From assembly GCA_046160865.1 (NCBI GenBank), contig JBJXHG010000191.1, positions 1 to 64,000 of the forward strand: 64,000 bases of DNA. Direction: 5' to 3'. Position 1 is the first letter of the stretch. Each line of letters starts with the position of its first letter. The translations under genes and the position numbers were made by a program. Shown here one piece after another: positions 43,339 through 52,064 of this stretch. The notes under the pieces are model-generated. The model was not told where the DNA came from and ran no database searches. It worked only from the letters and a program-made list of their open reading frames with translations. Source of the DNA: JBJXHG01 sp046160865 (GTDB lineage Bacteria > Planctomycetota > UBA1135 > GCA-002686595).

Positions 43339-44085
43339 ATGGTGCTGCGCAAGAAGAACCTGCTCGAGGCGTTCCAAGCGTCCGCGCCCGAAGGACGCAA
43401 AGCGCAGGCGCGCAAGCGCGTCGAGCCGGTCGCGTCCGGCGGGCCGTTCGCCCCCGGCGCTCCCGGCGGTGCGGCACAATCGGGCGCCGCGGCACAACCG
43501 GAGAGGCGCGGTAGCGGCTCGCGCGCGGCGCTCGCGCGCGCTCTCGGCCCGCGCGCGATCCAGATCGGGCTGCTCGCGCTCGTCGGCGCCATCGGCGCCG
43601 CCTACTGGCTCGGCCGCCGCAGCAACGTCTCCGCGAGCGATCCCGCCGCTGCCAGCGCAACGCTGGGATCCGGTGCGCTCGTCGGCATCAACGGAACGGC
43701 TCCGGCGCCGGCATCCGAGGCCGGGACCGCGGCGCTGAATCGCCAGACGGCAGAGCTCAAGACCGCCGAGGACCAGGCGCTGATGGATCCCTCGAACGAC
43801 TACACGATCCGCCTGATCCAGTACTCGAACGACGAGCGCGGCTTGAAGCAGGCGCACGCGCTCTACGACCACCTGCGCCGCAAGGACCTGGTGCCGGTCG
43901 TCAGCCCGATCGTGCAGGGCAAGATCATCGTGCTCGTCGCGGGCGCCGCGCCGCGGATCAAGGATCTCGATGCGCTGATCAGCTACGTGCGCGGTCTGAA
44001 AGGCCCGAACCCGAAGGACGGCGTGCTGCCGTTCCAGGACGCGTTCGTCGTCAACATCGACGATCTCGTGGCGCGGGAACGCTGA
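43339..44085 (+). CDS. SPOR-like single-pass membrane protein
   Basis: A 248-residue protein with a basic, Pro/Ala-rich cytoplasmic N-terminus (~1-75), one membrane helix (~75-92, IQIGLLALVGAIGAAYWLG), an Ala/Ser/Thr-rich linker and a C-terminal domain (~150-245). The last begins YTIRLIQYSNDERGLKQAHALYDHLRRKDLVPVVSPIVQGKIIVLVAG and resembles the SPOR fold that binds denuded peptidoglycan at division sites. SPOR domains are hard to assign by eye, so this is moderate. It may be a cell-envelope or division protein. It is upstream of the small basic protein. Confidence 0.65.
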   Translation: MVLRKKNLLEAFQASAPEGRKAQARKRVEPVASGGPFAPGAPGGAAQSGAAAQPERRGSGSRAALARALGPRAIQIGLLALVGAIGAAYWLGRRSNVSASDPAAASATLGSGALVGINGTAPAPASEAGTAALNRQTAELKTAEDQALMDPSNDYTIRLIQYSNDERGLKQAHALYDHLRRKDLVPVVSPIVQGKIIVLVAGAAPRIKDLDALISYVRGLKGPNPKDGVLPFQDAFVVNIDDLVARER

Positions 44086-44144
44086 CGGGTCGGTGCTCGG
44101 CGGCGCGCGGCCGGACGCCGGCTGGCATCACCGCCGCTCGCGAG

Positions 44145-44150
44145 TACACT
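44145..44150 (+). promoter_or_regulatory. Probable -10 hexamer for the small basic protein
   Basis: TACACT in GCGAGTACACTGTTCGG; 16 bases upstream is TGGCAT (44123-44128), a weak -35 match. It would give a ~120-base leader to the ATG at 44276. Confidence 0.4.
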
Positions 44151-44275
44151 GTTCGGCCCCGATCGACGGCGAGAGGGGCGGCGAAGGAGGCGGCAGCGAG
44201 GCGCCTCGCCACAGCCGTCGAGAGAATCGCGCGTCGCGCTCGCCGCGGCCGCCCAGATGAATCCGAGTCGCATCC

Positions 44276-44581
44276 ATGTCGATCCATTCCAGCTTGCGTG
44301 TCGGCGACACCCTGAAGGGTGAGCGCAGCGTGTTCACGCGCATCGAGCGTTTGGCCGTCCTCAAGAAGGACGGACGCTTCAAAGAGGCGAGCAGCTCGGT
44401 CTACGGGCTCCCGAAGGTGCGCACGCGCTTCAAGGTCGCGGGCGGCAAGAAAAAGGCGGCCAAGGCCGAAGGCGACGCCGCGGCGAAGCCCGCCGCCGGT
44501 GGTGCCGCTCCCGCCGCTGCCGCGAAGGCCGGCGACAAGAAGGCCGCCGCACCGGCCGCGAAGAAGGCCGACAAGAAGTAG
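44276..44581 (+). CDS. Small basic protein (TIGR04137-like) with a long Lys/Ala tail
   Basis: A 101-residue protein. Residues 1-58 (MSIHSSLRVGDTLKGERSVF, then TRIERLAVLKKDGRFKEASS, then a SVYGLPKVRTRFKV segment) match the small basic protein conserved in Chlamydiae, Verrucomicrobia and Planctomycetes, whose role is not established. The remaining ~43 residues are almost only Ala, Lys, Gly, Pro and Asp, like the tail of histone H1-type proteins, and go beyond the usual ~60-70 residues of the family. It could bind nucleic acid; that is inference. No clear ribosome site. Confidence 0.85.
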   Translation: MSIHSSLRVGDTLKGERSVFTRIERLAVLKKDGRFKEASSSVYGLPKVRTRFKVAGGKKKAAKAEGDAAAKPAAGGAAPAAAAKAGDKKAAAPAAKKADKK

Positions 44582-44599
44582 CGCGCGGGCCCTGCGCTC

Positions 44600-45460
44600 A
44601 TGGGCTTGCCGGTGCCGACGAGCCCGATCGCGATCGGGGGGACGCGCGTACGCGCGCCGGTCATGGAGGTCTTCGCTTCGATCCAAGGCGAAGGCGCGTA
44701 CGTCGGCGAGCCACAGGTCCTCTTGCGCTTGCGCGGCTGTCCCGTGCGCTGCCGGTGGTGCGACACACCGGCGTCGCTCGTGCTCTCGCAGAGCGATCGC
44801 GCGCGCGTCGCCGCCGCCGCAGGCGCGCGCAGCGAGGATCCGTGGGCGACGCCGTTCCAAGCCGCGTGCTGGATCGCCGCGGTCGAGCCCGGCAATCCGC
44901 GCACGGTGAGCGTCACCGGCGGCGAGCCGCTGATGTGGCCCGACTTCCTGGTCGCGCTCAAACCGATGATCGTGCCTCGCCGCCTGCACCTCGAGACCGC
45001 CGGCGCGCATCCGCACACGCTCGCGCGCGTGCTCGGCGTCGTCGATCACGTCAGTCTCGATCTGAAGCCCGACCTCGATCTCGACGCGGCCGTCGAGCTC
45101 GACGGCGCGATCGATGTCGACGGCGAAGCCGAGCCTGCGCGCGTGCGCGAAGCCACGCCGCGCACGCGTGAAGAGTGGCGCAGCGCGCGCGAAGCGTGTC
45201 TCGCGCTCGTCGCCGGCCGCGACGCGTGCGGCAAGATCGTCGTGAGCGGCGAGCGCGTGCCCGAGGATTTCCTGCCGCTCTTCGACGAGGTCGAGCGCAA
45301 GGCGCCGGGCCTCGCGCTCTATGTGCAACCGGTCACGCCGATGAACGGCGTGCGCGCGGCGTCACGCGCGCTCGTCGAAGCCGTGTGCGAGATGGCGCAC
45401 GACCGCGACCTCGCGGTGCGCGTCGTGCCGCAAGTGCACCGGTTGATGAAGATGCCGTGA
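44600..45460 (+). CDS. queE: 7-carboxy-7-deazaguanine synthase (QueE), radical SAM
   Basis: A 286-residue radical SAM enzyme that contracts the ring of 6-carboxytetrahydropterin to 7-carboxy-7-deazaguanine in queuosine synthesis. It has EVFASIQGEGAYVGEPQVLLRLRGC, then the three cluster Cys in CPVRCRWCD (CxxxCxxC), then VSVTGGEPL (SAM-binding GGE) and HLETAG, with VSLDLKPD before a ~75-residue insert. Late VTPMNG and RVVPQVHRLM match the family end. The start could be ATG 44600 or ATG 44663, just before EVFASIQGEG. It follows the small basic protein by 18 bases. No queC or queD is in the window. Confidence 0.9.
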   Translation: MGLPVPTSPIAIGGTRVRAPVMEVFASIQGEGAYVGEPQVLLRLRGCPVRCRWCDTPASLVLSQSDRARVAAAAGARSEDPWATPFQAACWIAAVEPGNPRTVSVTGGEPLMWPDFLVALKPMIVPRRLHLETAGAHPHTLARVLGVVDHVSLDLKPDLDLDAAVELDGAIDVDGEAEPARVREATPRTREEWRSAREACLALVAGRDACGKIVVSGERVPEDFLPLFDEVERKAPGLALYVQPVTPMNGVRAASRALVEAVCEMAHDRDLAVRVVPQVHRLMKMP

Positions 45461-45487
45461 GCGCGCGCGGTGCGCCGACGCGCTTCG

Positions 45488-46831
45488 TCAGAACGAAGAG
45501 TCGACGATCGCGACGACGAACGAGTTGCCGTGCTTGAGCGCGCCGGTCGTGTCGAAGAAGAGCGAGCGCAGGCTCCACCACACGGATTCGACCGTCGGCT
45601 CGAGCGTTCCGACGGGCACGGACACCGAGAGCGTGCCGGTCGGTGGGATCACGCCGAGGTAGAGCGTGCGCGGCTTGTCCCACCGCGTGACCGAGTCGTG
45701 TCCCGGTCCAGCAGCGACGAGCGACAACGTCGACGCGTCGATCTTCGTGATCTGCACGTACGCGCGGTCGCCGGGCGCGCCGTGTAGCGTGAGCGACAGG
45801 TTGCCGCCCTCGCGCGCGAGCGGCACGCCGCTCAGGACGCGCGCGTCGCCCGACAGCGGTGTCCAGCTTCCGACATCGACTTTCACGGGCACTCCGGCTT
45901 GGCCGTGCGGTGCGTGTCCGCCGCACTCGGAAGGACCTCCGGAACCCGCGGCGCCACCCGCCATCGAGCTCTCGAGCGTAAACGCGGCAGGAGTCGCGGT
46001 CGGAGGTGAAGCGGGACCGACCTGGATGCCGTTGCCGCCGTTACCGCCGGGGCCGGGCGAGCTGCAATTTCCGGTGAAGCCGCTGAACAGTCCCCAGCCA
46101 CCGTCGGATCCTGCGCCACCTTGCAGCGTGCTGCCCGCGACGAGCGCGCCGCCCGCGACGAGCATCAGTCCGTGACCGCCACTCGCGCCAGGGTGGTGCT
46201 CGTCGTCGAACGCGGCTTGCGAGTGACCGCCATTCAGCGTGCAGCCGTACAGACGCAAGAGCGGAGAGCTCGAGTAGAGCGCGGTCTGGCCGGGCGCACT
46301 GAAGTGCACACCCGCCGAGCCGTTCGCGCCGCTCAACATGGAGCCGACGAACTGCGTGTCGAAGTCTGCGCCGACGTTGGCGCAGGTCGTCCCGGTGCCG
46401 GAGTACTTTCCGATGAGCGTGCAGGCCTCGATGCGCAAGTGCCCTTGGTTCGCCTGCGTGCGGAGCGCGAGCATGTCGTTGAACGTCGCGCTGCCGCGGA
46501 GGCTACCGAGCACCACCATTCCATTGGACGCGACGTTCTGGATGCGCATCTCGCCATTCACGCGCACGGGCAGGCTCGGTGTCGAATCGCCGACGATCGA
46601 GAGCGACCGCCCGTCGATCGTGAAGGCGGCGTACGAGCTCGAAGCCGTCGCGAACGGCTTCACGAGGATCGTGTCGAAGTCCGCCGACGCGTCGATCGCC
46701 GCTTGGATCTCGGTGAACGGTCCCGTCGGGCTGACCACGAGTACGTCGCCCGGAAGCGCGAACGCGGCGTGAGCGAGGCTCGCTGCGCCCATCGATGCCA
46801 GGAGCGCGCGGACGTGCGGATGGCGGATCAT
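45488..46831 (-). CDS. Secreted parallel beta-helix protein
   Basis: A 447-residue protein with a signal peptide (~1-26, cleavage near AAFALPG). The start of the mature part, GDVLVVSPTGPFTEIQAAIDASADFDTILVKP, is the typical entry to a right-handed parallel beta-helix (pectate-lyase-like). Gly/Ser/Asn-rich turns follow (NGHL-, GGHGLMLVAGGALVAGSTLQGGAGSDGG). A C-terminal ~110-residue beta domain starts near GDARVLSGVPLAREGG. No catalytic motif is visible. It is probably a surface or secreted structural protein. A single gene. Confidence 0.75.
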   Translation of the reverse strand: MIRHPHVRALLASMGAASLAHAAFALPGDVLVVSPTGPFTEIQAAIDASADFDTILVKPFATASSSYAAFTIDGRSLSIVGDSTPSLPVRVNGEMRIQNVASNGMVVLGSLRGSATFNDMLALRTQANQGHLRIEACTLIGKYSGTGTTCANVGADFDTQFVGSMLSGANGSAGVHFSAPGQTALYSSSPLLRLYGCTLNGGHSQAAFDDEHHPGASGGHGLMLVAGGALVAGSTLQGGAGSDGGWGLFSGFTGNCSSPGPGGNGGNGIQVGPASPPTATPAAFTLESSMAGGAAGSGGPSECGGHAPHGQAGVPVKVDVGSWTPLSGDARVLSGVPLAREGGNLSLTLHGAPGDRAYVQITKIDASTLSLVAAGPGHDSVTRWDKPRTLYLGVIPPTGTLSVSVPVGTLEPTVESVWWSLRSLFFDTTGALKHGNSFVVAIVDSSF

Positions 46832-46990
46832 CGAAGACCTCCGTAGGGGCGTGTCGGTTTCTGCGACCAGCGCTGACTGGCGGGGACGACCTCGCCGCGC
46901 GGGACGCGTGCAATGGTCATTGACGCTTGCCGGCGACGAAACGGGGCAAGTATCCCCCCAGAATGCGCGCTGCGATCGTTCGGGAAACGC

Positions 46991-47025
46991 GCGAGCGGCG
47001 GCCCGCGTGTGCGTGGCCGCCGCTC
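46991..47025 (-). terminator. Terminator after the MsrBA gene
   Basis: A perfect 12-bp stem (46991-47002 with 47014-47025) with an 11-base loop lies 46 bases beyond the stop of the minus-strand gene ending at 47071. On the minus strand CGCGTTTCCC follows. Confidence 0.6.
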
Positions 47026-47070
47026 GGTGACGATCGTGCGTCGTCGTGACGACGCACTCGGCTCAGCCGC

Positions 47071-48150
47071 TCAGAACACCTTCACCTTGCACGAGCCGCC
47101 GTGCTTCTCGTGGTAGTCCTGGTGGTAGTCCTCGGCCGGCCAGAACGTCTGCCCCGGCGCGACGAGCTCCGTCGCGATCTTCTTGCTCCGGAAGCGCGGT
47201 GTCGCTTCGAGCTCCCGCACGTACTCCTGCGCGGCGCGCAGCTGCGCGTCGTCCGCCGCGAAGATCGCCGAGCGATAGCTCGTGCCGACGTCCGGGCCTT
47301 GGCGATCCACTTGCGTCGCATCGTGGTTGTCGAAGAACACCTTGAGCAGCTTCGTGTAGTCGACGCGCGCCGGGTCGTAGACGACCTTCACGGTCTCCGT
47401 ATGTCCCGTCGTGTCGGAGCACACTTGCTTGTACGTCGGGCTCTTCGTCGTGCCGCCCATGTAACCGGACTCGGCCGTGATCACGCCGTCGATCTGCTGG
47501 AACACGTCCTCGACGCCCCAGAAGCATCCACCGGCGAAGTAAGCGGTTTCGTTTTTCATCGTGGTAGGAGTCGAAGCGAGCGGTAGCGGCGCGCCGTCCG
47601 GGATGAACTCGAGCGCGGCCGAGTTGATGCAGAAGCGCTTGCCCGTCGGACCGGGGCCGTCGTCGAACACGTGACCGAGGTGCGCACCCGAGCGCGCATC
47701 GACGACCTCGACGCGCTTCATGCCGAACGAGTCGTCCTCGCGCAGCACGACGTGGTCGGGATCGAACGGTGCCGTGAACGACGGCCAGCCCGTGCCCGAG
47801 TCGAATTTGTGGTCGGAGCGGAACAGCGGCAGCCCGCCGACCGCCGACACGTACGTGCCTGCGCGTTTCTCGTGCACGTACTCGCCGGTGCCGGCGCGCT
47901 CGGTGCCGCAGTGTTGCGTTACTTGGACTTGCTCGTGGTCGAGGGTCGCGACGATCTCCTGCACTTGCTCCTTCGAGAGAGGCGTGAGGTCGAAGCCCGA
48001 CGCGGACTTGCGCGGCGCAGTGCCTTCTGCGACCGACTGGGTCGCGGTCGGCCGGGGCGCCGCCGACGGTGCGCAGCCGACGACGAGCGTTCCGACGACG
48101 ACGAGAGTGCCGGGGCCGACGAGCCAACCCGTGAGCGCGATGTTCTTCAT
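47071..48150 (-). CDS. msrBA: Methionine sulfoxide reductase MsrB-MsrA fusion lipoprotein
   Basis: A 359-residue exported protein. ATG at 48150 (GGGA five bases upstream) opens a lipoprotein signal with lipobox VVGC (Cys 26). The MsrB domain (~55-185) has HCGTERAGTGEYVHEKR, SGTGWPSF and the catalytic Cys 174 in RFCINSAALEFIP; it lacks the two CxxC zinc pairs of the metal-binding class. The MsrA domain (~200-355) has AGGCFWGVE with catalytic Cys 209, GYMGG, HTETVKVVYDP and EDYHQDYHEKHG, with a late resolving Cys. Together they reduce R- and S-methionine sulfoxides, here probably in the periplasm. The order B-A is the reverse of Neisseria PilB. Confidence 0.92.
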   Translation of the reverse strand: MKNIALTGWLVGPGTLVVVGTLVVGCAPSAAPRPTATQSVAEGTAPRKSASGFDLTPLSKEQVQEIVATLDHEQVQVTQHCGTERAGTGEYVHEKRAGTYVSAVGGLPLFRSDHKFDSGTGWPSFTAPFDPDHVVLREDDSFGMKRVEVVDARSGAHLGHVFDDGPGPTGKRFCINSAALEFIPDGAPLPLASTPTTMKNETAYFAGGCFWGVEDVFQQIDGVITAESGYMGGTTKSPTYKQVCSDTTGHTETVKVVYDPARVDYTKLLKVFFDNHDATQVDRQGPDVGTSYRSAIFAADDAQLRAAQEYVRELEATPRFRSKKIATELVAPGQTFWPAEDYHQDYHEKHGGSCKVKVF

Positions 48151-48275
48151 GAAGTCCCTTGTAGATCGAGTTCCTCGCGGCCGCGAGGGAGCGGCCGGAC
48201 CGCCGCACACTCGCTGCGCGGAGGCGGACGCTTGGATGCCCGCCGCATCCGTACGTTTCGGCGCGCGCGCCGGAT

Positions 48276-49880
48276 TCACTCGCTCGCCGCGCGCGCTTCG
48301 AAGGCACGCAAGACGTACTTGCCGAGCTCGCTGCCCGGCCGCACGAGCAGCGCGCCTTCCAACCCCGGCTGGTTGAGGCGCAGGTAGATCTGGTTTCGGC
48401 CGGACTTCACCTGCGCGCGGAGGCTGTTGCGGCGCTTGTACTCGCTGTCGCCGGCGAAGCGGTACCACAGCTCGAGCGACGTCGACGCTGGGCTGTCGAG
48501 GTCGAGGCGCACGAGCGTGTCGCCGCGCTCGGCGAACGGGAACGCCGGCAGGAGCACGAGGTCCTCGCCCGAGTCGAGCGGAATCTGGACCGCGGGCTCG
48601 CCGTCCGCCGTGACGTTCTCGAACACGATGTCGCCGCGCGCGCCGAGCTCGCCCGCGCCGCGCGCCACGTCGAGGCGGTAGAGCACGTCCTTCGACTGCG
48701 CGAACGCGGTCTCGTTCGCGGTGCTCGCCTCCGGCAGCAAGTTGGCGGCCGCGAGCTGCACGAAGATGCGCTCGACGAAGATCTCGATGACGACGTCGGG
48801 CTTCTCGCGCTCGACGCGCGCGAGGTCGAACTCGTATTGCCACTGGTAGCACAAGTGCGAGAAGTGCTCGGCGAGGAGCTGGTGCAGGTACGGTCCGAAC
48901 GAGTCGTGGAACACGAGCGCGCGCGGCAACGAAGCGTCGTCGACCGCGGTGATCACGGCGTTGCGCGGGCCCCAGTGCGTGACGCCGAGCGTGTGCGCGC
49001 GCGGGGTCTTCGCTCGCCACACCCATTCGCTCTGCGGCGTGAGGTCGTCGATGTACATCGCTTGGCCCCACGTGTCGCCGTGACCGGGCGTCTGCGTGCG
49101 CACGAGCTCGCTCTCCGGCAGTGGAACGAGCGCCGGGAAACGCGGCGCGAGGTGGTTCAGGATCTCACGGTAGGCGACCAGCGCACCGCGTCCGTACCAG
49201 TGGGTTCCATACGGGAAGAACAGGAAGTCGTCCGGCGCGTCGCCGCGTTTCTCGTCGCGCAGCGCGTCGCGCAGATCGAGCACGTCGGCGCTCGAATGCG
49301 CGCGCATGTGCGCGACGAATTGGTCCATGCGCGTCGGACCGAGCACGTTGTAGCGGTCGGGCATCCGCTCGCCGTAGATCGACTGCTTGTTCGGACCGAT
49401 CACGAGCAGGTACGCGGCACCGCGCTCGGCGAGCAAGCGGCGCTTCTCCTCGAGCATCACGCGCCAGCTCGCGAGCTCCGACTCGCTCATCGGCGCGAGG
49501 CCGCGATGCACTTCGATGGAAGAGTTGGCCGCGTAGAAGAGCCACATGTCCTTGCCGACGACGACCTGCGTGGTGGGGGAGACACCGAGCCCGAAGTACT
49601 TGATGAGCGCGTTGCAGCGCAGGAACTTGTCGCGCAGCCCGAAGCTGTCGTTGAAGTACGCCGCGTACTGCTCGGGGAACGCCGAGAGCGACTTCACGTC
49701 GCGCGGCGCATGCGGGCGCGGCGCGGCTTCACGCAGCTCGGGGCCGGGACCGCGCTCGGCATCCGTGCGCGCGAGCTCGTCGGTCCACGGAAGGACGAGG
49801 AACGCGAGGAACGCGACGCACAAGAGCACGTCGAGGACCGCGCGGCTCTCTCTGTGCGGCTCGATCGGCTGCACGCCCAC
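48276..49880 (-). CDS. AlgJ/AlgX-like SGNH-type acetyltransferase partner
   Basis: A 534-residue protein with an N-terminal membrane anchor (~17-35) and an extracytoplasmic SGNH/DHHW-like domain: FPEQYAAYFNDSFGLRDKFLRCNALIKYF, VVVGKDMWLFYAANSS, LLVIGPNKQSIYGERMP, GTHWYGRGALVAY (the THW His motif) and ALVFHDSFGPYLHQLLAEHFSH (catalytic Ser region). A C-terminal ~130-residue beta domain, perhaps carbohydrate-binding, is added. It probably transfers acetyl groups to an exported polysaccharide with the upstream MBOAT protein. GTG at 49880 follows the algI-like stop directly. Confidence 0.85.
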   Translation of the reverse strand: MGVQPIEPHRESRAVLDVLLCVAFLAFLVLPWTDELARTDAERGPGPELREAAPRPHAPRDVKSLSAFPEQYAAYFNDSFGLRDKFLRCNALIKYFGLGVSPTTQVVVGKDMWLFYAANSSIEVHRGLAPMSESELASWRVMLEEKRRLLAERGAAYLLVIGPNKQSIYGERMPDRYNVLGPTRMDQFVAHMRAHSSADVLDLRDALRDEKRGDAPDDFLFFPYGTHWYGRGALVAYREILNHLAPRFPALVPLPESELVRTQTPGHGDTWGQAMYIDDLTPQSEWVWRAKTPRAHTLGVTHWGPRNAVITAVDDASLPRALVFHDSFGPYLHQLLAEHFSHLCYQWQYEFDLARVEREKPDVVIEIFVERIFVQLAAANLLPEASTANETAFAQSKDVLYRLDVARGAGELGARGDIVFENVTADGEPAVQIPLDSGEDLVLLPAFPFAERGDTLVRLDLDSPASTSLELWYRFAGDSEYKRRNSLRAQVKSGRNQIYLRLNQPGLEGALLVRPGSELGKYVLRAFEARAASE

Positions 49881-51380
49881 TCAGAAGCGGAAGTAGATGA
49901 ACGGGTTGTAGCTGCCTGCTGCGAGCTCGAGCGTGGAGCAGAAGAAGAGCAGGAGTAGCGCGGCGAGACCGGCGACCTCGAGGCCGAACGACAGCTTCGG
50001 CCGGCCGCGCTCGGCGAGCCGCGCGTGCCAGGCGACGAGCGCCGGCAGCCACGGCGTCGAGCCGATGAAGCCCGCCGCGAGCGCGGTCGCGAGCAGCGAG
50101 TCCAAGAACAGATCGACGTGGTGGACCGCGGGCAGTCCCTGCGAGAGCCCGGCCATCGTGCCGAGGTAGTGCAGCGCTTGATCGAGCGTCTCGGCGCGGA
50201 AGAACACCCAGCCGACCATCACGACGAGCGCCACGTACACATGTCGCAGCACGGCGCGCTTCTCGATCATGCGTTGCAACCCGATCCGCTCGATCACGAG
50301 GAAGCAGCCGTGGAACAGCCCCCACACGACGAAGCTGAAGCTCGCGCCGTGCCACAGCCCGCACAGGAAGAACACGAGCAAGAGATTGAAATACGTGCGC
50401 GCCGGACCCTTCCGGTTGCCTCCGAGCGGGATGTAGAGGTAGTCGCGGAACCAGGTCGAGAGCGAGATGTGCCAGCGGCGCCAGAACTCCGTGATCGACT
50501 TCGAGATGTAGGGATGCGCGAAGTTCTCCAGGAACTTGAAGCCGAACATGTGGCCGAGCCCGATCGCCATGTCGGAGTAGCCCGAGAAGTCGAAGTAGAT
50601 CTGGAGGCTGTAGCAGACGAGACCCAGCCAGGAGACCGGCGCGGTGAGCTCCGCGGCGGGGATCGCGAAGATCGCGTCCGCGCAGCGCGCGACGGCGTTG
50701 GCGATCATGACCTTCTTCCCCAGGCCGATCGCGAAGCGCCGGATGCCGTTGGCGAATCCCTCGCGCGTGACGACGCGGTGGACGATCTGGGCCGCCACGT
50801 CCTTGTAGCGGACGATCGGCCCGGCGATCAGCTGCGGAAAGAGCGAGACGTAGAGCGCGACGTCGAGCGGATTCTTCTGGACGACCGCGTCGCGCCGGTA
50901 GACGTCGAGCACGTAGGAGAAGGCCTGGAACGTGAAGAAGGAGATCCCGATCGGCAGCCGGATCCCGCCCTGGGCGTTCACCAGCAGGTCGTGCCACGCC
51001 GAGCCGGGGTCGATGAACGCGGCCAGGGGCGGCAGGTGCGAGGCGAAGATGCCCAGCTCGAAGAGCGCCGTACGGAAGATGATCCACAGCCAGTCGGCGT
51101 ACTTGAAGGCCACCAGCAAACCGAGGTTGAAGACGGTGGCGAGCGCCACGACCCCCTTGCCGCGCCCCCTCGCGAGCGCGGCGCCGACCCACAAGCCGAA
51201 GGCCCAGTTGCCAGCGATCGACACGAGCATGAGGCTCGCGACGAGCTTCTCCCCCCAGGCGTAGAAGAGGAGGCTCGCGAGGAGAAGGAGGCCGTTGCGC
51301 AGGCCTGGCCGCACCGAGAAGTAGAGCGCCAGGACGACCGGGAGGAACAGGAAGAGGAAGATCGTGGAGCTGAAGAGCAT
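49881..51380 (-). CDS. AlgI-like MBOAT O-acyltransferase
   Basis: A 499-residue polytopic membrane protein (about 10-12 helices) beginning MLFSSTIFLFLFLPVVLALYF, a standard MBOAT start. It has SxDSYGxxx-type GISFFTFQAFSYVLDVYRRD, FWRRWHISLSTWFRDYLYIPLGGNRKG and the catalytic His in LCGLWHGASFSFVVWGLFHG. It moves acetyl groups across the membrane for the AlgJ-like partner, so the pair O-acetylates a surface polysaccharide. It is 12 bases from tsaB in the same direction. Codon style changes within this gene. Confidence 0.92.
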   Translation of the reverse strand: MLFSSTIFLFLFLPVVLALYFSVRPGLRNGLLLLASLLFYAWGEKLVASLMLVSIAGNWAFGLWVGAALARGRGKGVVALATVFNLGLLVAFKYADWLWIIFRTALFELGIFASHLPPLAAFIDPGSAWHDLLVNAQGGIRLPIGISFFTFQAFSYVLDVYRRDAVVQKNPLDVALYVSLFPQLIAGPIVRYKDVAAQIVHRVVTREGFANGIRRFAIGLGKKVMIANAVARCADAIFAIPAAELTAPVSWLGLVCYSLQIYFDFSGYSDMAIGLGHMFGFKFLENFAHPYISKSITEFWRRWHISLSTWFRDYLYIPLGGNRKGPARTYFNLLLVFFLCGLWHGASFSFVVWGLFHGCFLVIERIGLQRMIEKRAVLRHVYVALVVMVGWVFFRAETLDQALHYLGTMAGLSQGLPAVHHVDLFLDSLLATALAAGFIGSTPWLPALVAWHARLAERGRPKLSFGLEVAGLAALLLLFFCSTLELAAGSYNPFIYFRF

Positions 51381-51392
51381 CGGATGCTCGGT

Positions 51393-52064
51393 TCAGCGCT
51401 TGCGCGCCTTCACCGCGAACGCCCGAAGATACAGCGGTTTCACCTCGCGCGGATCCTGGCCTCCGGATCGCTCGACTCGGGCGATGCCCAGGGCGAGGAG
51501 GGCGGAGGCGCGCGGCGCCACGTCGAGACGCACACGCTCCCGAGCTTCCTCGGACAGGCCAAGAGCCGTGACCGCGCCGGAGTCAGCGAAGATCGGCCCG
51601 GCGCGGGGCAGGATGCCCGGAACTTCCTCCGGACGGAGGACGCACGGCTCGCTCAGGACCTCCACATCACCGGCGAGCCGCCTGTAGTGCGCGAAATAGA
51701 CTTCACCCGCTCGGGCGTCGAGGAGCACGCTCGCCTGCTCTCCGGGCTCCAGCTCTCCGAAGCACAGCGTCTCCCCCGATGGGACGCCGCGGATCACGGC
51801 GCCGCACCCGCGGACCAGTCCGAGGGCGGTCGCGATTCCCACGCGCAGCCCGGTGTAGCTGCCCGGCCCCGTTCCGACGAGGACGAGTGCGATCTCCCGG
51901 GGCGATCCGTCCAGATCTCGCACCATCCGGTCGACCGCCGGTAGCAAGTCGCTCGCGTGCGCCCGTCCCAGCTCGAGCGCCAGCTCCAAGGAGCGCTCCC
52001 CCGAGCGCACGGCGACGGAGGCGGCGCGCGCGCTCGTCTCGAGGGCGACCGCGATCCTCCTCAA
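51393..52064 (-). CDS. tsaB: tRNA threonylcarbamoyladenosine biosynthesis protein TsaB
   Basis: A 223-residue ASKHA-fold protein opening IAVALETSARAASVAV with HASDLLPAVDRMVRDL and VLVGTGPGSYTGLRVGIATALGLVRG, all family hallmarks. TsaB is the non-catalytic partner of TsaD and TsaE in making the t6A37 base of ANN-decoding tRNAs. The likely start is TTG at 52064 (frame LRRIAVALETS), overlapping the glmM stop as TTGA. A longer N-terminal reading is a shadow of glmM. Length is normal. Confidence 0.9.
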   Translation of the reverse strand: MRRIAVALETSARAASVAVRSGERSLELALELGRAHASDLLPAVDRMVRDLDGSPREIALVLVGTGPGSYTGLRVGIATALGLVRGCGAVIRGVPSGETLCFGELEPGEQASVLLDARAGEVYFAHYRRLAGDVEVLSEPCVLRPEEVPGILPRAGPIFADSGAVTALGLSEEARERVRLDVAPRASALLALGIARVERSGGQDPREVKPLYLRAFAVKARKR

